NCBI GenBank assembly: GCA_028714895.1
Contig: JAQTLM010000021.1
Coordinates: forward strand, 1 to 32,383
Length of the DNA stretch: 32,383 bases
Source: Gallionella sp.
Lineage (GTDB): Bacteria; Pseudomonadota; Gammaproteobacteria; Burkholderiales; Gallionellaceae
Reading direction: 5' to 3'
The stretch's first letter is position 1; every line of letters starts with the position of its first letter. The notes below the pieces were generated by a model that saw only the letters and a list, made by a program, of their open reading frames with translations, searched no databases and was not told the DNA's origin. This document shows, piece after piece, positions 11,657 to 21,239 of this stretch. The position numbers and the translations under genes are program-made.

Positions 11657-12079
11657 TTATTTCGCGATCTGTTTCTCGCGAATTTCGTCCAGAGTCTTGC
11701 AGTCGATACACAGGGTGGCGGTCGGCCTTGCTTCAAGGCGGTTCAGGCCGATTTCGATACCGCAATTATCGCAGTAGCCGTAATCATCCGCGTCAATCTT
11801 GGCGAGCATCTCATTGATTTTCTTGATGAGTTTGCGCTCGCGGTCGCGGTTGCGCAGTTCCAGGCCCATATCTGATTCTTGCGTGGCGCGGTCATTCGGG
11901 TCGGCAAAGACCGTTGCCTCGTCCTGCATGGTGTGTACGGTACGATCAATGTCCTCACCCAGGCCAGCTTTGATGTCGTTCAAAATTTGGCGGAAATGGT
12001 CGAGTTGCTTGGGGTTCATGTACTCCTCGCCCTTCTTGGCTTTGTAAGGAGCAACGGGTTTGTGTGGCTGTACCGGCAT
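11657..12079 (-). CDS. dksA: RNA polymerase-binding transcription factor DksA
   Basis: DksA inserts a coiled coil into the RNA polymerase secondary channel and, with ppGpp, represses rRNA promoters and activates biosynthetic ones. The 140-residue product matches the family from the GEEYMN segment onward: coiled coil about 22-95 with the tip motif D60-PN-D63-R-A65 (equivalent to the essential DxxDxA of E. coli), then a four-cysteine zinc finger (Cys103, Cys106, Cys124, Cys127) and the C-terminal helix EIREKQ. The ATG is preceded by GGAG on the minus strand. It is the last gene of the leftward run maf, methyltransferase, dksA. A 7-bp-armed palindrome lies about 24 bases upstream of the start. 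Confidence 0.97.
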   Translation of the reverse strand: MPVQPHKPVAPYKAKKGEEYMNPKQLDHFRQILNDIKAGLGEDIDRTVHTMQDEATVFADPNDRATQESDMGLELRNRDRERKLIKKINEMLAKIDADDYGYCDNCGIEIGLNRLEARPTATLCIDCKTLDEIREKQIAK

Positions 12080-12102
12080 TACATTTCTCCAACGGGATAA
12101 AA

Positions 12103-12120
12103 ATTAAAGTGCGCTTTAAT
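12103..12120. promoter_or_regulatory. Palindrome upstream of dksA
   Basis: Seven-base arms ATTAAAG and CTTTAAT surround TGCG, centred about 32 bases before the dksA start. It has the size of an operator for a dimeric regulator, but no regulator can be named. It might instead be chance AT symmetry. Confidence 0.3.
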
Positions 12121-12178
12121 ACCAGAAAGCGCCCGTTCATGCAAATAAATAAGGCCCAGAATAAGGTCAGGAAACCGC

Positions 12179-12901
12179 CTAACCGGCTGCCAGCAATAAA
12201 AACATGCTCGGGCGTTTATTTAGTTGCGGCATGGGTTGCGATTTCCACTGGGCGATGGAGCGCGTCCGGATCGATTCGCCTGGCAAGGTAAGGTCGGTGG
12301 CGACGCACAGCAGCGTCTGCGGGCGGCAGTGGGCGAGCAAGGCGCCGAACATCTTTTCATTGCGGTACGGTGTTTCGATAAATAGCTGGGTTTGTTTGCG
12401 CCTTGCCGATTCGGCTTCCAGCGTCGCAATCGCCTTGCTTCTTTCCGCCTCTCCGATGGGCAGGTAACCGTGAAAGGCGAAGCACTGACCATTCAGGCCG
12501 GAAGCCACCAATGCCAGCAAAATAGAGGAGGGACCGACCAGCGGCACGACCCGGATGCCGTTGCGGTGCGCCAAATTGACCAGATCCGCGCCCGGGTCGG
12601 CGATACCCGGACAACCCGCTTCGGAAAGGATGCCGACATCTTTTCCGTCCAGCAGCGGCGCGAGCAGCTCCGCCAAATCTTCAGGGGCGGTGTGCTCGTT
12701 GAGCGTGGCGAAATGCAACGACTGGATCGGCTGTTCGGGTTTGAGCGCGGAAAGGAATTGCCGCGCGGTCTTGGGTTGCTCCACCACGAAATGCCGCAGC
12801 TTGCGCGCGATGTCGATGACGTGTTGCGGCAGCACCTGCACGGCAGGGGTGTCGCCCAGCGTGCAGGGAATGAGGTAAAGCGTGCCTAGCTTGGTCGTCA
12901 T
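12179..12901 (-). CDS. RsmI-like SAM-dependent methyltransferase (tetrapyrrole methylase superfamily)
   Basis: The 240-residue product begins GTLYLIPCTLGD, the first strand of the tetrapyrrole methylase (TP_methylase) fold. It carries further superfamily blocks: LSEAGCPGIADPGADLV (about 93-110), VPLVGPSSILLALVASG, a FHGYLP strand, and FIETPYRN late in the protein. These match RsmI, which 2'-O-methylates C1402 of 16S rRNA. This copy is shorter than E. coli RsmI (286) and lacks its C-terminal extension. The N-terminal GTLYL block is followed by a divergent sequence, so it is probably an RsmI-like paralogue rather than RsmI itself. It sits between maf and dksA on the minus strand. The substrate cannot be told from sequence. 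Confidence 0.85.
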   Translation of the reverse strand: MTTKLGTLYLIPCTLGDTPAVQVLPQHVIDIARKLRHFVVEQPKTARQFLSALKPEQPIQSLHFATLNEHTAPEDLAELLAPLLDGKDVGILSEAGCPGIADPGADLVNLAHRNGIRVVPLVGPSSILLALVASGLNGQCFAFHGYLPIGEAERSKAIATLEAESARRKQTQLFIETPYRNEKMFGALLAHCRPQTLLCVATDLTLPGESIRTRSIAQWKSQPMPQLNKRPSMFLLLAAG

Positions 12902-12933
12902 GGGGTGTATTGAAAATGTTGGTAATTCTATCG

Positions 12934-12992
12934 GTAGCGTGCGCTGTGCGCACGGTTTTGGGTTGTGTTGTCGTGCGCACAGCGCACGCTAC
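12934..12992. repeat. Perfect 21-bp inverted repeat between maf and the methyltransferase gene
   Basis: Arms 12934-12954 and 12972-12992 (GTAGCGTGCGCTGTGCGCACG type) are exact reverse complements with a 17-base spacer. The same design as the other palindromes here, but a different sequence. No T tract follows, so a terminator role is unlikely. Confidence 0.85.
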
Positions 12993-13052
12993 GCGCTAGC
13001 CCGACACAGATTAGCAATTGACCAACACTTTCAAGTGCGCTCGTTGTCATGG

Positions 13053-13637
13053 TTAAAGCAGGCGCACGTTTTCGCGGCGCAGCATTTCGCTTAGCAGAAT
13101 CAGCGGTAGGCCGATCAGTGCATTGGGGTCATCGCCGGTCATTTTGCTCATCAGCGCGATGCCCAGCCCCTCGGATTTTGCGCTGCCGGCGCAGTGATAG
13201 GGTTGTTCCCTGAGCAAGTAGCCCTCGATCTCGGCATCGCTGAGGTCGCGTAGCGTGACGTAATTTTCCGCGACCTCGGTTTGTATATTGCCGGTCTTGC
13301 TGTTCAGCAACGCCACGGCGGTATAGAAACAGGTGGTCTTGCCGCGCATGGCGCGCAGTTGCTTGACCGCATTGTCGTGGGTGAGCGGCTTGCCGAGTTG
13401 CCGGCCTTCCAGCAGCGCGACCTGATCGGAGCCAATAATCAGCGCATCGGGGTATTTGGCCGCTACGGCATGGGCTTTTTCCTGCGCGAGGCGCATCGAG
13501 GTGGCGCACGCCGATTCGTCCGGCAGGGCTGTTTCGTCCACGTCAGGCGCGGCGGTCTCAAAAGGGAGTTGTAGCCGTTTGAGGAGTTCGCTGCGGTAAA
13601 TGGAGGTGGAGGCGAGGACAAGCAACTGAGAATTCAA
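13053..13637 (-). CDS. maf: Maf-family nucleotide pyrophosphatase (YceF type)
   Basis: Maf proteins hydrolyse non-canonical or modified nucleotides; the YceF subgroup acts on 7-methyl-GTP. The 194-residue product has the family signature [15 protein letters not shown] at the N terminus, [21 protein letters not shown] with the catalytic Asp, GKPLT, and the YceF-like block [13 protein letters not shown] near 148-160. The start is a TTG at 13637-13635 preceded by AAGGA six bases upstream. It is divergent from yceD with overlapping upstream regions, as yceF and yceD are neighbours in E. coli. The methyltransferase and dksA lie downstream on the same strand. Confidence 0.93.
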   Translation of the reverse strand: MNSQLLVLASTSIYRSELLKRLQLPFETAAPDVDETALPDESACATSMRLAQEKAHAVAAKYPDALIIGSDQVALLEGRQLGKPLTHDNAVKQLRAMRGKTTCFYTAVALLNSKTGNIQTEVAENYVTLRDLSDAEIEGYLLREQPYHCAGSAKSEGLGIALMSKMTGDDPNALIGLPLILLSEMLRRENVRLL

Positions 13638-13667
13638 TGATATTCCTTAGGATTTTTGCCATGACTT

Positions 13668-13696
13668 TTGACAGGGAGCGGCGAAAAATATATCAT
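13668..13696 (+). promoter_or_regulatory. Strong sigma-70 promoter for the yceD-rpmF-plsX-fab cluster
   Basis: TTGACA (13668-13673) and TATCAT (13691-13696) are exactly 17 bases apart: a consensus -35 and a five-of-six -10 box. Transcription would start at about 13702-13704, two to four bases before the conserved yceD ATG at 13706. Confidence 0.7.
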
Positions 13697-13705
13697 GCGC
13701 GCCTC

Positions 13706-14218
13706 ATGTACGCACGGCCTTTCATCGATAGCTTGGATTTTGCCAGAAATGGCCAGCAAATAAATGGTGAAGTGCCGATTGTCGAGCTGCCACGTTTGCT
13801 GGATGTGCTGGAGAATTCGCAGGGAGCTTTAAGCTACGCAGTACGCGGCGGCTTGGATAAGCTGGGCAATTACCTGCTGGATGTCAGTATAACCGGGGAC
13901 TGCCGGTTGCGTTGCCAGCGCTGCCTCGGTGCGATGGAGCATGCGGTAAGGATCGATACGCGGCTGTTGTTGCGCGATCAGGCCAGTCTGGATGCGCTGG
14001 ACGGCAACATTGCAGGCGGTGAGGAAGAAGAATTTGACAGCATTCTGGCGGATGCGCATCTGGATGTGCTGGATATGCTGGAAGAAGAAATTTTGTTAAG
14101 CCTGCCGATCGCTCCCAAGCATGAGTTGGGTGCTTGCCAGGCGGCAGGTGGCGGGAATAAGCATGAGGAAGAAAAAAATCCTTTTGCGGTTTTGGCGAAA
14201 TTGAAGCGTAATGCGTAA
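13706..14218 (+). CDS. yceD: YceD family (DUF177) protein, 23S rRNA accumulation factor
   Basis: The 170-residue product from 13706 shows the DUF177 pattern: N-terminal [15 protein letters not shown], a [14 protein letters not shown] segment with paired cysteines, an acidic middle (GGEEEEFD), [18 protein letters not shown], and the terminal [12 protein letters not shown]. YceD acts in large-subunit/23S rRNA accumulation in bacteria and plants; its exact activity is unknown. The yceD-rpmF-plsX order is conserved. The start is uncertain: 13706 fits homologues but has no ribosome binding site and lies right after a strong -10 box. An in-frame ATG at 13661 has AGGA eight bases upstream and adds 15 residues, but the best promoter would then lie inside the gene. 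Confidence 0.88.
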   Translation: MYARPFIDSLDFARNGQQINGEVPIVELPRLLDVLENSQGALSYAVRGGLDKLGNYLLDVSITGDCRLRCQRCLGAMEHAVRIDTRLLLRDQASLDALDGNIAGGEEEEFDSILADAHLDVLDMLEEEILLSLPIAPKHELGACQAAGGGNKHEEEKNPFAVLAKLKRNA

Positions 14219-14268
14219 TTGATCGGTTTTATTCAGGGTTTTATTTAAGGTTTTATTTAGGAGGCAAC

Positions 14269-14448
14269 ATGGCAGTTCAACAGAATAAAAAATCCCCGTC
14301 CAAGCGCGGCATGCACCGCGCCCACGATTTTTTGACCAACCCGGCGACAGCGATTGAGCCGACGACTGGCGAAAACCATTTGCGTCACCATATCAGCCCG
14401 AGTGGCTTTTACCGTGGCAAAAAGGTAGTCAAGACCAAGGGCGAGTAA
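14269..14448 (+). CDS. rpmF: 50S ribosomal protein L32
   Basis: This 59-residue gene begins [20 protein letters not shown] and has the L32 core [20 protein letters not shown], matching E. coli L32 in length and in lacking cysteines. L32 is a structural protein of the large subunit near the peptidyl-transferase region. A strong ribosome binding site AGGAGG (14259-14264) lies four bases before the ATG. It follows yceD by 50 bases and is separated from plsX by a strong hairpin terminator, so L32 could be made in excess over the lipid enzymes. Confidence 0.97.
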   Translation: MAVQQNKKSPSKRGMHRAHDFLTNPATAIEPTTGENHLRHHISPSGFYRGKKVVKTKGE

Positions 14449-14460
14449 GCCCTTAAGCTA

Positions 14461-14498
14461 CGCAGCCGGCCATAATAGCCGGCTGCGTTTTCTTTTCT
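14461..14498 (+). terminator. Rho-independent terminator or attenuator between rpmF and plsX
   Basis: A perfect 10-bp stem (CGCAGCCGGC / GCCGGCTGCG) with a seven-base loop is followed by TTTTCTTTTCT. It lies 12 bases after the rpmF stop and 32 before plsX. Confidence 0.88.
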
Positions 14499-14530
14499 AT
14501 TTCTGTTTTTTTCTACCAAGGGATCGCTTA

Positions 14531-15568
14531 GTGGACGTCACATTGGCCATAGACGCGATGGGAGGCGACCATGGTACGACGGTCACCGTCCGCGCCGCGG
14601 TCGATTATCTGAAGCATTCTCCCGGCGATACCATCATTCTGGTGGGTATCTCCGATGCCATCGAGTCCGAGTTGCACACTCTGGATGTGCAGACGAGTAC
14701 CCATTTGCGCATTCATCCCGCCAGCGAAGTGGTGGGGATGGACGAGTCGCCGCAATCCGTATTGCGCGGCAAAAAAGATTCCTCGATGCGCGTCAGCATC
14801 AATCTGGTCAAGAGCGGCGAAGCGTTGGCCTGCGTCAGCGCAGGCAATACCGGCGCGCTGATGGCGACGGCGCGTTACGTGCTGAAAACCATCCCTGGCA
14901 TCGACCGCCCCGCGATCGCCTCGTATCTGCCGACCAAAAAAGGCCAGATTTGCATGCTCGATCTGGGCGCCAACACAGATTGCTCCGCCGAACATTTGCT
15001 GCAATTCGCGCTGATGGGTTCCACGCTGGTTACCGCGCTGGAGCACAAACCCAACCCCAGCGTCGGCCTGCTGAATATCGGCAGCGAAGACATCAAGGGC
15101 AACGAAGTGGTCAAGCAGGCCGCCGAATTGCTGCGCGCCAGCGACCTGAATTTCTACGGCAACATCGAAGGCAACGACATCTTCAAGGGCACCACCGACG
15201 TCGTGGTGTGCGACGGCTTCGTCGGCAACGTCGCGCTCAAGACCACCGAAGGGCTGGCGCAGATGCTGGGCGGCTTCCTGCGCGAGGAATTCGGCCGCAA
15301 CGCATTCACCAAACTCGCCGGACTGGTCGCGATGCCGGTGCTCAAGGCCTTCAAGCACCGGGTCGATCATCGCCGCTACAACGGCGCGAGTTTCCTCGGC
15401 CTGAAGGGTATCGTGGTGAAGAGCCACGGCTCGGCGGATGCCTACGGCTTCCGCTGCGCCATCGAGCGCGCCGCCGAGGAGGCGCGCGAGGGTATGCTGC
15501 GGCATATCAGCGAGCATATCGAGAAGTGGCATCACGAGCGTCAAAACACAGCGCAAGGAGCAGTCTGA
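14531..15568 (+). CDS. plsX: Phosphate acyltransferase PlsX
   Basis: PlsX converts acyl-ACP to acyl-phosphate, the substrate of PlsY in phospholipid synthesis; it is peripheral to the membrane. The 345-residue product has the hallmark [11 protein letters not shown] at the N terminus, [44 protein letters not shown] and [18 protein letters not shown], all in family order. It starts with GTG at 14531, with AAGGGA a few bases upstream. Its TGA overlaps the fabH ATG (TGATG), which suggests translational coupling. It lies behind a terminator-like hairpin. Confidence 0.97.
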   Translation: MDVTLAIDAMGGDHGTTVTVRAAVDYLKHSPGDTIILVGISDAIESELHTLDVQTSTHLRIHPASEVVGMDESPQSVLRGKKDSSMRVSINLVKSGEALACVSAGNTGALMATARYVLKTIPGIDRPAIASYLPTKKGQICMLDLGANTDCSAEHLLQFALMGSTLVTALEHKPNPSVGLLNIGSEDIKGNEVVKQAAELLRASDLNFYGNIEGNDIFKGTTDVVVCDGFVGNVALKTTEGLAQMLGGFLREEFGRNAFTKLAGLVAMPVLKAFKHRVDHRRYNGASFLGLKGIVVKSHGSADAYGFRCAIERAAEEAREGMLRHISEHIEKWHHERQNTAQGAV

Positions 15569-16527
15569 TGTATTCAAGAATTATCGGCACGGGCAGTTAT
15601 TTGCCCGCCAAGACGCTGACCAATTTCGACCTTGAAAAGATCGTCGAAACTTCGCATGACTGGATCGTAACGCGCAGCGGCATCGTCGAGCGGCACTTCG
15701 CGGCGGACGATGAGATGACCAGCGATCTCGCCTTGCACGCCAGCCGCCGCGCCATTGAAGCGGCGGGGATCAGCGCGGACCAGATTGATATGGTGATCGT
15801 TGCGACCACCTCGCCGGACAAGATGTTTCCCAGCACCGCCTGTATCCTGCAAGACAAGCTCGGCATCAGGAACTGCGGCGCGGCATTCGACATGCAGGCG
15901 GTATGCGGCGGCTTCGTCTATGCGCTGAATACCGCCGATCTGTACATACGCGGCGGGCAGGCCAAAACCGTGCTGGTGGTCGGCGCGGAAGTGCTGTCGC
16001 GCATGCTGGACTGGACTGACCGCACCACCTGCGTGCTGTTCGGCGACGGCGCGGGCGCGGTGGTGCTGCAAGCCAGCGAAACACCGGGTATCGTCGCCAG
16101 CAAACTGCACGCCGATGGCAGCCACCGTGACATGTTGAAAGCGGATGGCAACATCCGCAACGGCGAAGTGCAGGGCGATCCGTTCATCAAGATGGATGGC
16201 AAGGCGGTGTTCAAGTTCGCCGTCAAGGTGTTGAGCGAAGTGGTCGAGGAAGTGCTGGCGGAAAACGAGCTGCAAGGCTCGGACATCGCTTGGCTGGTGC
16301 CGCATCAAGCCAACATCCGCATCATGGAAGCCACCGCGAAAAAGCTCGGCTTGAGCATGGATAACGTGGTGGTCACCGTCGCCCATCACGGCAATACCTC
16401 GGCAGCCTCGATCCCGCTGGCGCTGGATACCGCCGTGCGCGACGGGCGCATCAAGCCCGGGCAAAACATTCTGCTGGAAGCCGTGGGTGGCGGGTTTACC
16501 TGGGGCGCGGTGCTGATACGCTGGTAG
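15568..16527 (+). CDS. fabH: Beta-ketoacyl-ACP synthase III (FabH)
   Basis: FabH condenses acetyl-CoA with malonyl-ACP to start fatty-acid synthesis. The 319-residue product matches the usual length. The catalytic triad is visible: Cys113 (AVCGGF), His246 (VPHQANIRI) and Asn276 (HHGNTSAAS). GDGAGAVVL and the C-terminal [13 protein letters not shown] are also typical. The ATG overlaps the plsX stop and GGAG lies upstream inside plsX. The frame continues upstream through plsX, but that part is a shadow. Downstream, an imperfect inverted repeat separates it from fabD. Confidence 0.98.
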   Translation: MYSRIIGTGSYLPAKTLTNFDLEKIVETSHDWIVTRSGIVERHFAADDEMTSDLALHASRRAIEAAGISADQIDMVIVATTSPDKMFPSTACILQDKLGIRNCGAAFDMQAVCGGFVYALNTADLYIRGGQAKTVLVVGAEVLSRMLDWTDRTTCVLFGDGAGAVVLQASETPGIVASKLHADGSHRDMLKADGNIRNGEVQGDPFIKMDGKAVFKFAVKVLSEVVEEVLAENELQGSDIAWLVPHQANIRIMEATAKKLGLSMDNVVVTVAHHGNTSAASIPLALDTAVRDGRIKPGQNILLEAVGGGFTWGAVLIRW

Positions 16528-16531
16528 TAAC

Positions 16532-16610
16532 GTAGGTTGGGTTAGCGCAGCGTAACCCAACAATTTTGTTATCGAAAAACGTCGGGTTACGCTGCGCTAA
16601 CCCGACCTAC
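16532..16610. repeat. 27-bp inverted repeat between fabH and fabD
   Basis: Arms 16532-16558 and 16584-16610 match in 26 of 27 positions (core GGGTTAGCGCAGCGTAACCC) with a 25-base spacer. It starts five bases after the fabH stop and ends 14 before the fabD start. The repeat type, GTAGGTYGGGTTAGCGCAGC, is that of a dispersed palindromic element. Confidence 0.85.
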
Positions 16611-16624
16611 CGACTGGTTTTAAC

Positions 16625-17557
16625 ATGACTAAATTCGCATTCGTATTCCCCGGTCAAGGCTCGCAATCGCGCGGCATGATGAACGGCTACGCTGATTATG
16701 TTGCGGTGCGCGATACCTTCACCGAAGCCTCCGAGGTATTGAAACAAGACCTGTGGCAACTGGTCGCCGAAGGCAGCGACGCCGACCTGAACGCCACCGT
16801 GAACACCCAGCCGATCATGCTCACCGCAGGCGTCGCCGTGTACCGCGCCTGGCAGTCGCAGCATGGCGCGGCTCCGGCAATGCTGGCGGGGCACAGCCTG
16901 GGCGAATACACCGCGCTGGTCGCCGCCTGCGCGTTGAGCTTCGCCGATGCGCTGCCGCTGGTGCGCTTCCGTGCGCAATGCATGCAGCAAGCCGTGCCGG
17001 AAGGGGTGGGCGGCATCGCCGCGATCCTCGGCCTGGATGACGATACGGTGCGCGCGGTATGCAGCGAAGCAGCGCAGGGCGAGGTGCTGGAAGCGGTGAA
17101 TTACAACTCTCCCGCTCAGGTGGTGATCGCCGGCAACCGCGCGGCGGTGGAGCGCGGCATGGAACTGGCCAAGGCCAAAGGCGCGAAGCGCGCGATCATG
17201 CTGCCGATGAGCGTGCCGTCGCACTGCCGCTTGCTGAAAGGCGCGGCGGAACAGTTGCGCGGCTACCTCGCCGATGTCGCGGTGCAGGCACCCATCATTC
17301 CGGTATTGCACAATGCCGATGTTGCGGCTTACAGTGACGGCGCGGCGATCAAGGACGCACTGGTGCGCCAGTTGTATTCGCCGGTGCGCTGGGTCGAGAC
17401 CGTGCTGGAATTCGGCAAGCAGGGCATCACCCACAACGTCGAATGCGCGCCGGGCAAAGTGCTGGCAGGCCTGAACAAACGCATCGACGCCAACCAGCAG
17501 GCCCTGGCCATCAACGATGGCGAAGCGCTGAAGCTGGTTTTGGCTGCGCTCGCATAA
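16625..17557 (+). CDS. fabD: Malonyl-CoA:ACP transacylase (FabD)
   Basis: FabD moves malonyl from CoA to ACP to supply the elongation substrate. The 310-residue product begins FAFVFPGQGSQSRGM, has the nucleophile Ser91 in GHSLGEYTAL, the catalytic His200 in VPSHCRLL, and the Arg in VRFRAQCMQ. Length and motif positions match E. coli FabD (Ser92, His201). The ATG has no convincing Shine-Dalgarno upstream. The preceding repeat element occupies most of the gap. A second repeat element follows the gene. Confidence 0.97.
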   Translation: MTKFAFVFPGQGSQSRGMMNGYADYVAVRDTFTEASEVLKQDLWQLVAEGSDADLNATVNTQPIMLTAGVAVYRAWQSQHGAAPAMLAGHSLGEYTALVAACALSFADALPLVRFRAQCMQQAVPEGVGGIAAILGLDDDTVRAVCSEAAQGEVLEAVNYNSPAQVVIAGNRAAVERGMELAKAKGAKRAIMLPMSVPSHCRLLKGAAEQLRGYLADVAVQAPIIPVLHNADVAAYSDGAAIKDALVRQLYSPVRWVETVLEFGKQGITHNVECAPGKVLAGLNKRIDANQQALAINDGEALKLVLAALA

Positions 17558-17577
17558 CTGGCTTTCGTTTTCGCCGT

Positions 17578-17659
17578 CCCTCATCCCAGCCTTCTCCCGC
17601 CTGTGGGAGAAGGAGCAATTACTTCCTCTCCCGCAGGCGGGAGAGGATTGAGGTGAGGG
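17578..17659. repeat. Composite inverted repeat between fabD and fabG
   Basis: Imperfect arms starting CCCTCATCCC and ending GAGGTGAGGG enclose two hairpins: a 9-bp stem at 17590-17613 (CCTTCTCCC / GGGAGAAGG) and a 10-bp stem at 17625-17646 (CCTCTCCCGC / GCGGGAGAGG). This CCCTCA...CTCCCGC type is a common dispersed repeat in beta- and gammaproteobacteria. No T tract follows. Confidence 0.8.
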
Positions 17660-17698
17660 CTTGGGAGAATCCAGCCAAATAAAAAAGGAGATTCACAA

Positions 17699-18442
17699 AT
17701 GACACTACTAGGACAAATCGCACTCGTCACCGGAGCCAGCCGCGGCATCGGCCAGGCCATCGCGCTGGAACTCGGCAGGCACGGCGCAACCGTGATCGGC
17801 ACCGCGACCAGCGACGCAGGTGCACAATCCATCAGCGCCTATCTGGATGCGGCGGAAATCAAGGGCGCGGGCATGGTGTTGAACGTCAATGACGCCGCGC
17901 AAACCGAACATATGCTGGGCGAATTGCGCAAACAGTTCGGCGAAATCTCGATATTGGTGAACAACGCCGGTATCACCAAAGACAACCTGCTGGCGCGGAT
18001 GACGGACGAGGAATGGGACGAGGTGCTGGTGACCAACCTCAAGTCGGTGTTCCGTCTTTCCCGCGCCGTGCTGCGCGCGATGATGAAGGCCAGAGGCGGA
18101 CGCATCATCAGCATCGGCTCGGTGGTCGGCAGCATGGGCAACCCCGGACAGGCCAACTACGCCGCTTCCAAGGCAGGCATGATCGGCTTCACCAAATCCC
18201 TCGCGCAGGAGATCGGCAGCCGCAATATCACCGTGAACTGCGTCGCGCCCGGCTTCATCGACACCGACATGACCCAGGGCTTGGGCGAAGAACAGCGCGC
18301 CAAACTGGTCGAGCACGTGCCGCTGAAACGCCTCGGCCAGCCTGCCGATGTCGCCGCCGCCGTGGTCTTTCTCGCCAGTCCCGGTGCGGCCTACATCACC
18401 GGCGTTACGCTGCACGTGAACGGCGGGATGTATATGGAGTAG
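17699..18442 (+). CDS. fabG: 3-oxoacyl-ACP reductase (FabG)
   Basis: FabG reduces beta-ketoacyl-ACP with NADPH in each elongation round. The 247-residue product is a classic short-chain dehydrogenase: the cofactor-binding TGASRGIGQA near 13-22, NNAG near 86-89, catalytic Ser141, Tyr154 and Lys158 (YAASK), and the terminal VNGGMYM. AAGGAG (17685-17690) lies eight bases before the ATG. In most relatives acpP follows directly; here a 5.2-kb accessory segment follows instead. Confidence 0.97.
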   Translation: MTLLGQIALVTGASRGIGQAIALELGRHGATVIGTATSDAGAQSISAYLDAAEIKGAGMVLNVNDAAQTEHMLGELRKQFGEISILVNNAGITKDNLLARMTDEEWDEVLVTNLKSVFRLSRAVLRAMMKARGGRIISIGSVVGSMGNPGQANYAASKAGMIGFTKSLAQEIGSRNITVNCVAPGFIDTDMTQGLGEEQRAKLVEHVPLKRLGQPADVAAAVVFLASPGAAYITGVTLHVNGGMYME

Positions 18443-18563
18443 GGTGGTCGCCGCTTGTGCAGAGGGACGGCTAGCCGCGATTTCCAGCGACTGAGCACGC
18501 TGAAAAGGGGTAATATCTTCGCTCAAGGTGCTCGCACATTACATTGCCGAACTGTTAAGGATC

Positions 18564-18869
18564 ATGCCTAAACTGTACGAATATTTCGGGCTAATCATCA
18601 TGTTCTACGCCAACGAACATGAGCCGGTTCATGTGCATGGCAAGTTTCAGGGGCGAGAATCCCGTGCCGAAATCATCGTGCTTAATGGTGTAGTCTCGGA
18701 TATCCGTTACAGCATGGTTGCTGGCCGCGCTCCGCTCGACACCAACGAGATGCGCTACTTTGAGGAAATTATCACCGCCCGCGCCGATGACATCATCGCC
18801 AAGTGGATCGATTTTTTTGTTCTGCACAAACCCGTCACGCCTGAGCGCATCACGAGGAGACTCAAATGA
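18564..18869 (+). CDS. DUF4160 family protein
   Basis: The 101-residue product has the DUF4160 pattern: MPKLYEYFGLIIMFYANEHE, then a His-rich HEPVHVHGKF, a short beta region (RAEIIVLNG), and a helical end (ARADDIIAKWIDFF). The function is unknown. The start at 18564 is chosen by this match; TAAGGA lies just upstream but only two bases away, and the frame is open to a GTG at 18528. It overlaps the next gene by four bases (ATGA). DUF4160 and DUF2442 genes commonly occur as pairs, so they probably work together; a toxin-antitoxin role is possible but unproven. Confidence 0.85.
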   Translation: MPKLYEYFGLIIMFYANEHEPVHVHGKFQGRESRAEIIVLNGVVSDIRYSMVAGRAPLDTNEMRYFEEIITARADDIIAKWIDFFVLHKPVTPERITRRLK

Positions 18870-19147
18870 TACCCGCCACCATCAATATTATTACTGCTGA
18901 ACAAGTTGGGGATTTCCGCATTCGCCTGCGATTTGATGACGGAACTGAGCAGGCTGTAGATTTCAAACCCTTCCTTACGCACGCCCTTCATCCCGATATT
19001 CGGGCATGGCTTGACCCTGTCCGTTTTGCGGCGTTTCGCATCGAATACGGCGAATTGGTTTGGGGCGACTACGATCTGTGTTTCCCTGTGATCGACTTGT
19101 ACCGCAACCAGATTGAACACCACGCATCGCTTGAAGCCGTGGCTTGA
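18866..19147 (+). CDS. DUF2442 family protein
   Basis: The 93-residue product has the DUF2442 form: a beta strand reading FRIRLRFDDGTEQAVDF, then the helical FLTHALHPDIRAWLD, then FAAFRIEYGELVWGDYDLCFPVIDLY. The family has no established biochemical role. Its ATG overlaps the DUF4160 stop, so the two are translationally coupled. The transposase remnant begins immediately downstream, which fits a mobile or recently acquired pair. An antitoxin-like role is only an inference from pairing. Confidence 0.87.
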   Translation: MIPATINIITAEQVGDFRIRLRFDDGTEQAVDFKPFLTHALHPDIRAWLDPVRFAAFRIEYGELVWGDYDLCFPVIDLYRNQIEHHASLEAVA

Positions 19148-19239
19148 GCATGCGTGAATGCAACACCTCGTAAGTGGCGACTATCAACCCTGCATCGGGC
19201 TAGCTCCGCAGCGTGCAAATTTAATGCGAACCCGACCCC

Positions 19240-19345
19240 TTTGATTTGTGACAACTACAAAAGGCTTCACTCGACGCTGGACTACATCAGCCCGATGCAG
19301 TTTGAGAAAAACTGGCTGACGGCACAGTTGAAGGATGCCGCATAA
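19240..19345 (+). pseudogene. IS3-family transposase (OrfB) C-terminal remnant
   Basis: The last 33 or so codons before the TAA at 19343-19345 read NYKRLHSTLDYISPMQFEKN and onward to LKDAA. This is the C-terminal signature of IS3-family integrase-type transposases (YN..R.HS.LGY.SP..FE). The DDE catalytic core is absent. Upstream, from about 19215, the sequence is unlike a transposase (AATGCGAACCCGACCCCTTT), so the fragment is fused to unrelated DNA at about 19240. This is a deletion scar of an IS element between the DUF2442 gene and the ABC-F gene. Confidence 0.8.
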
Positions 19346-19385
19346 TGAGCGCGTTAAGAGATACGGATTACAGAGGCAAGGTCAT

Positions 19386-21239
<1,854 letters not shown>

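Noticed and set aside
14528..15577. A 349-codon minus-strand frame opposite plsX
   Set aside because: PlsX motifs on the plus strand are complete, and the antisense translation has no family features.
18443..18563. A promoter or terminator after fabG
   Set aside because: TAATAT at 18511-18516 has no good -35 partner, and there is no stem followed by a T tract, so neither can be supported.
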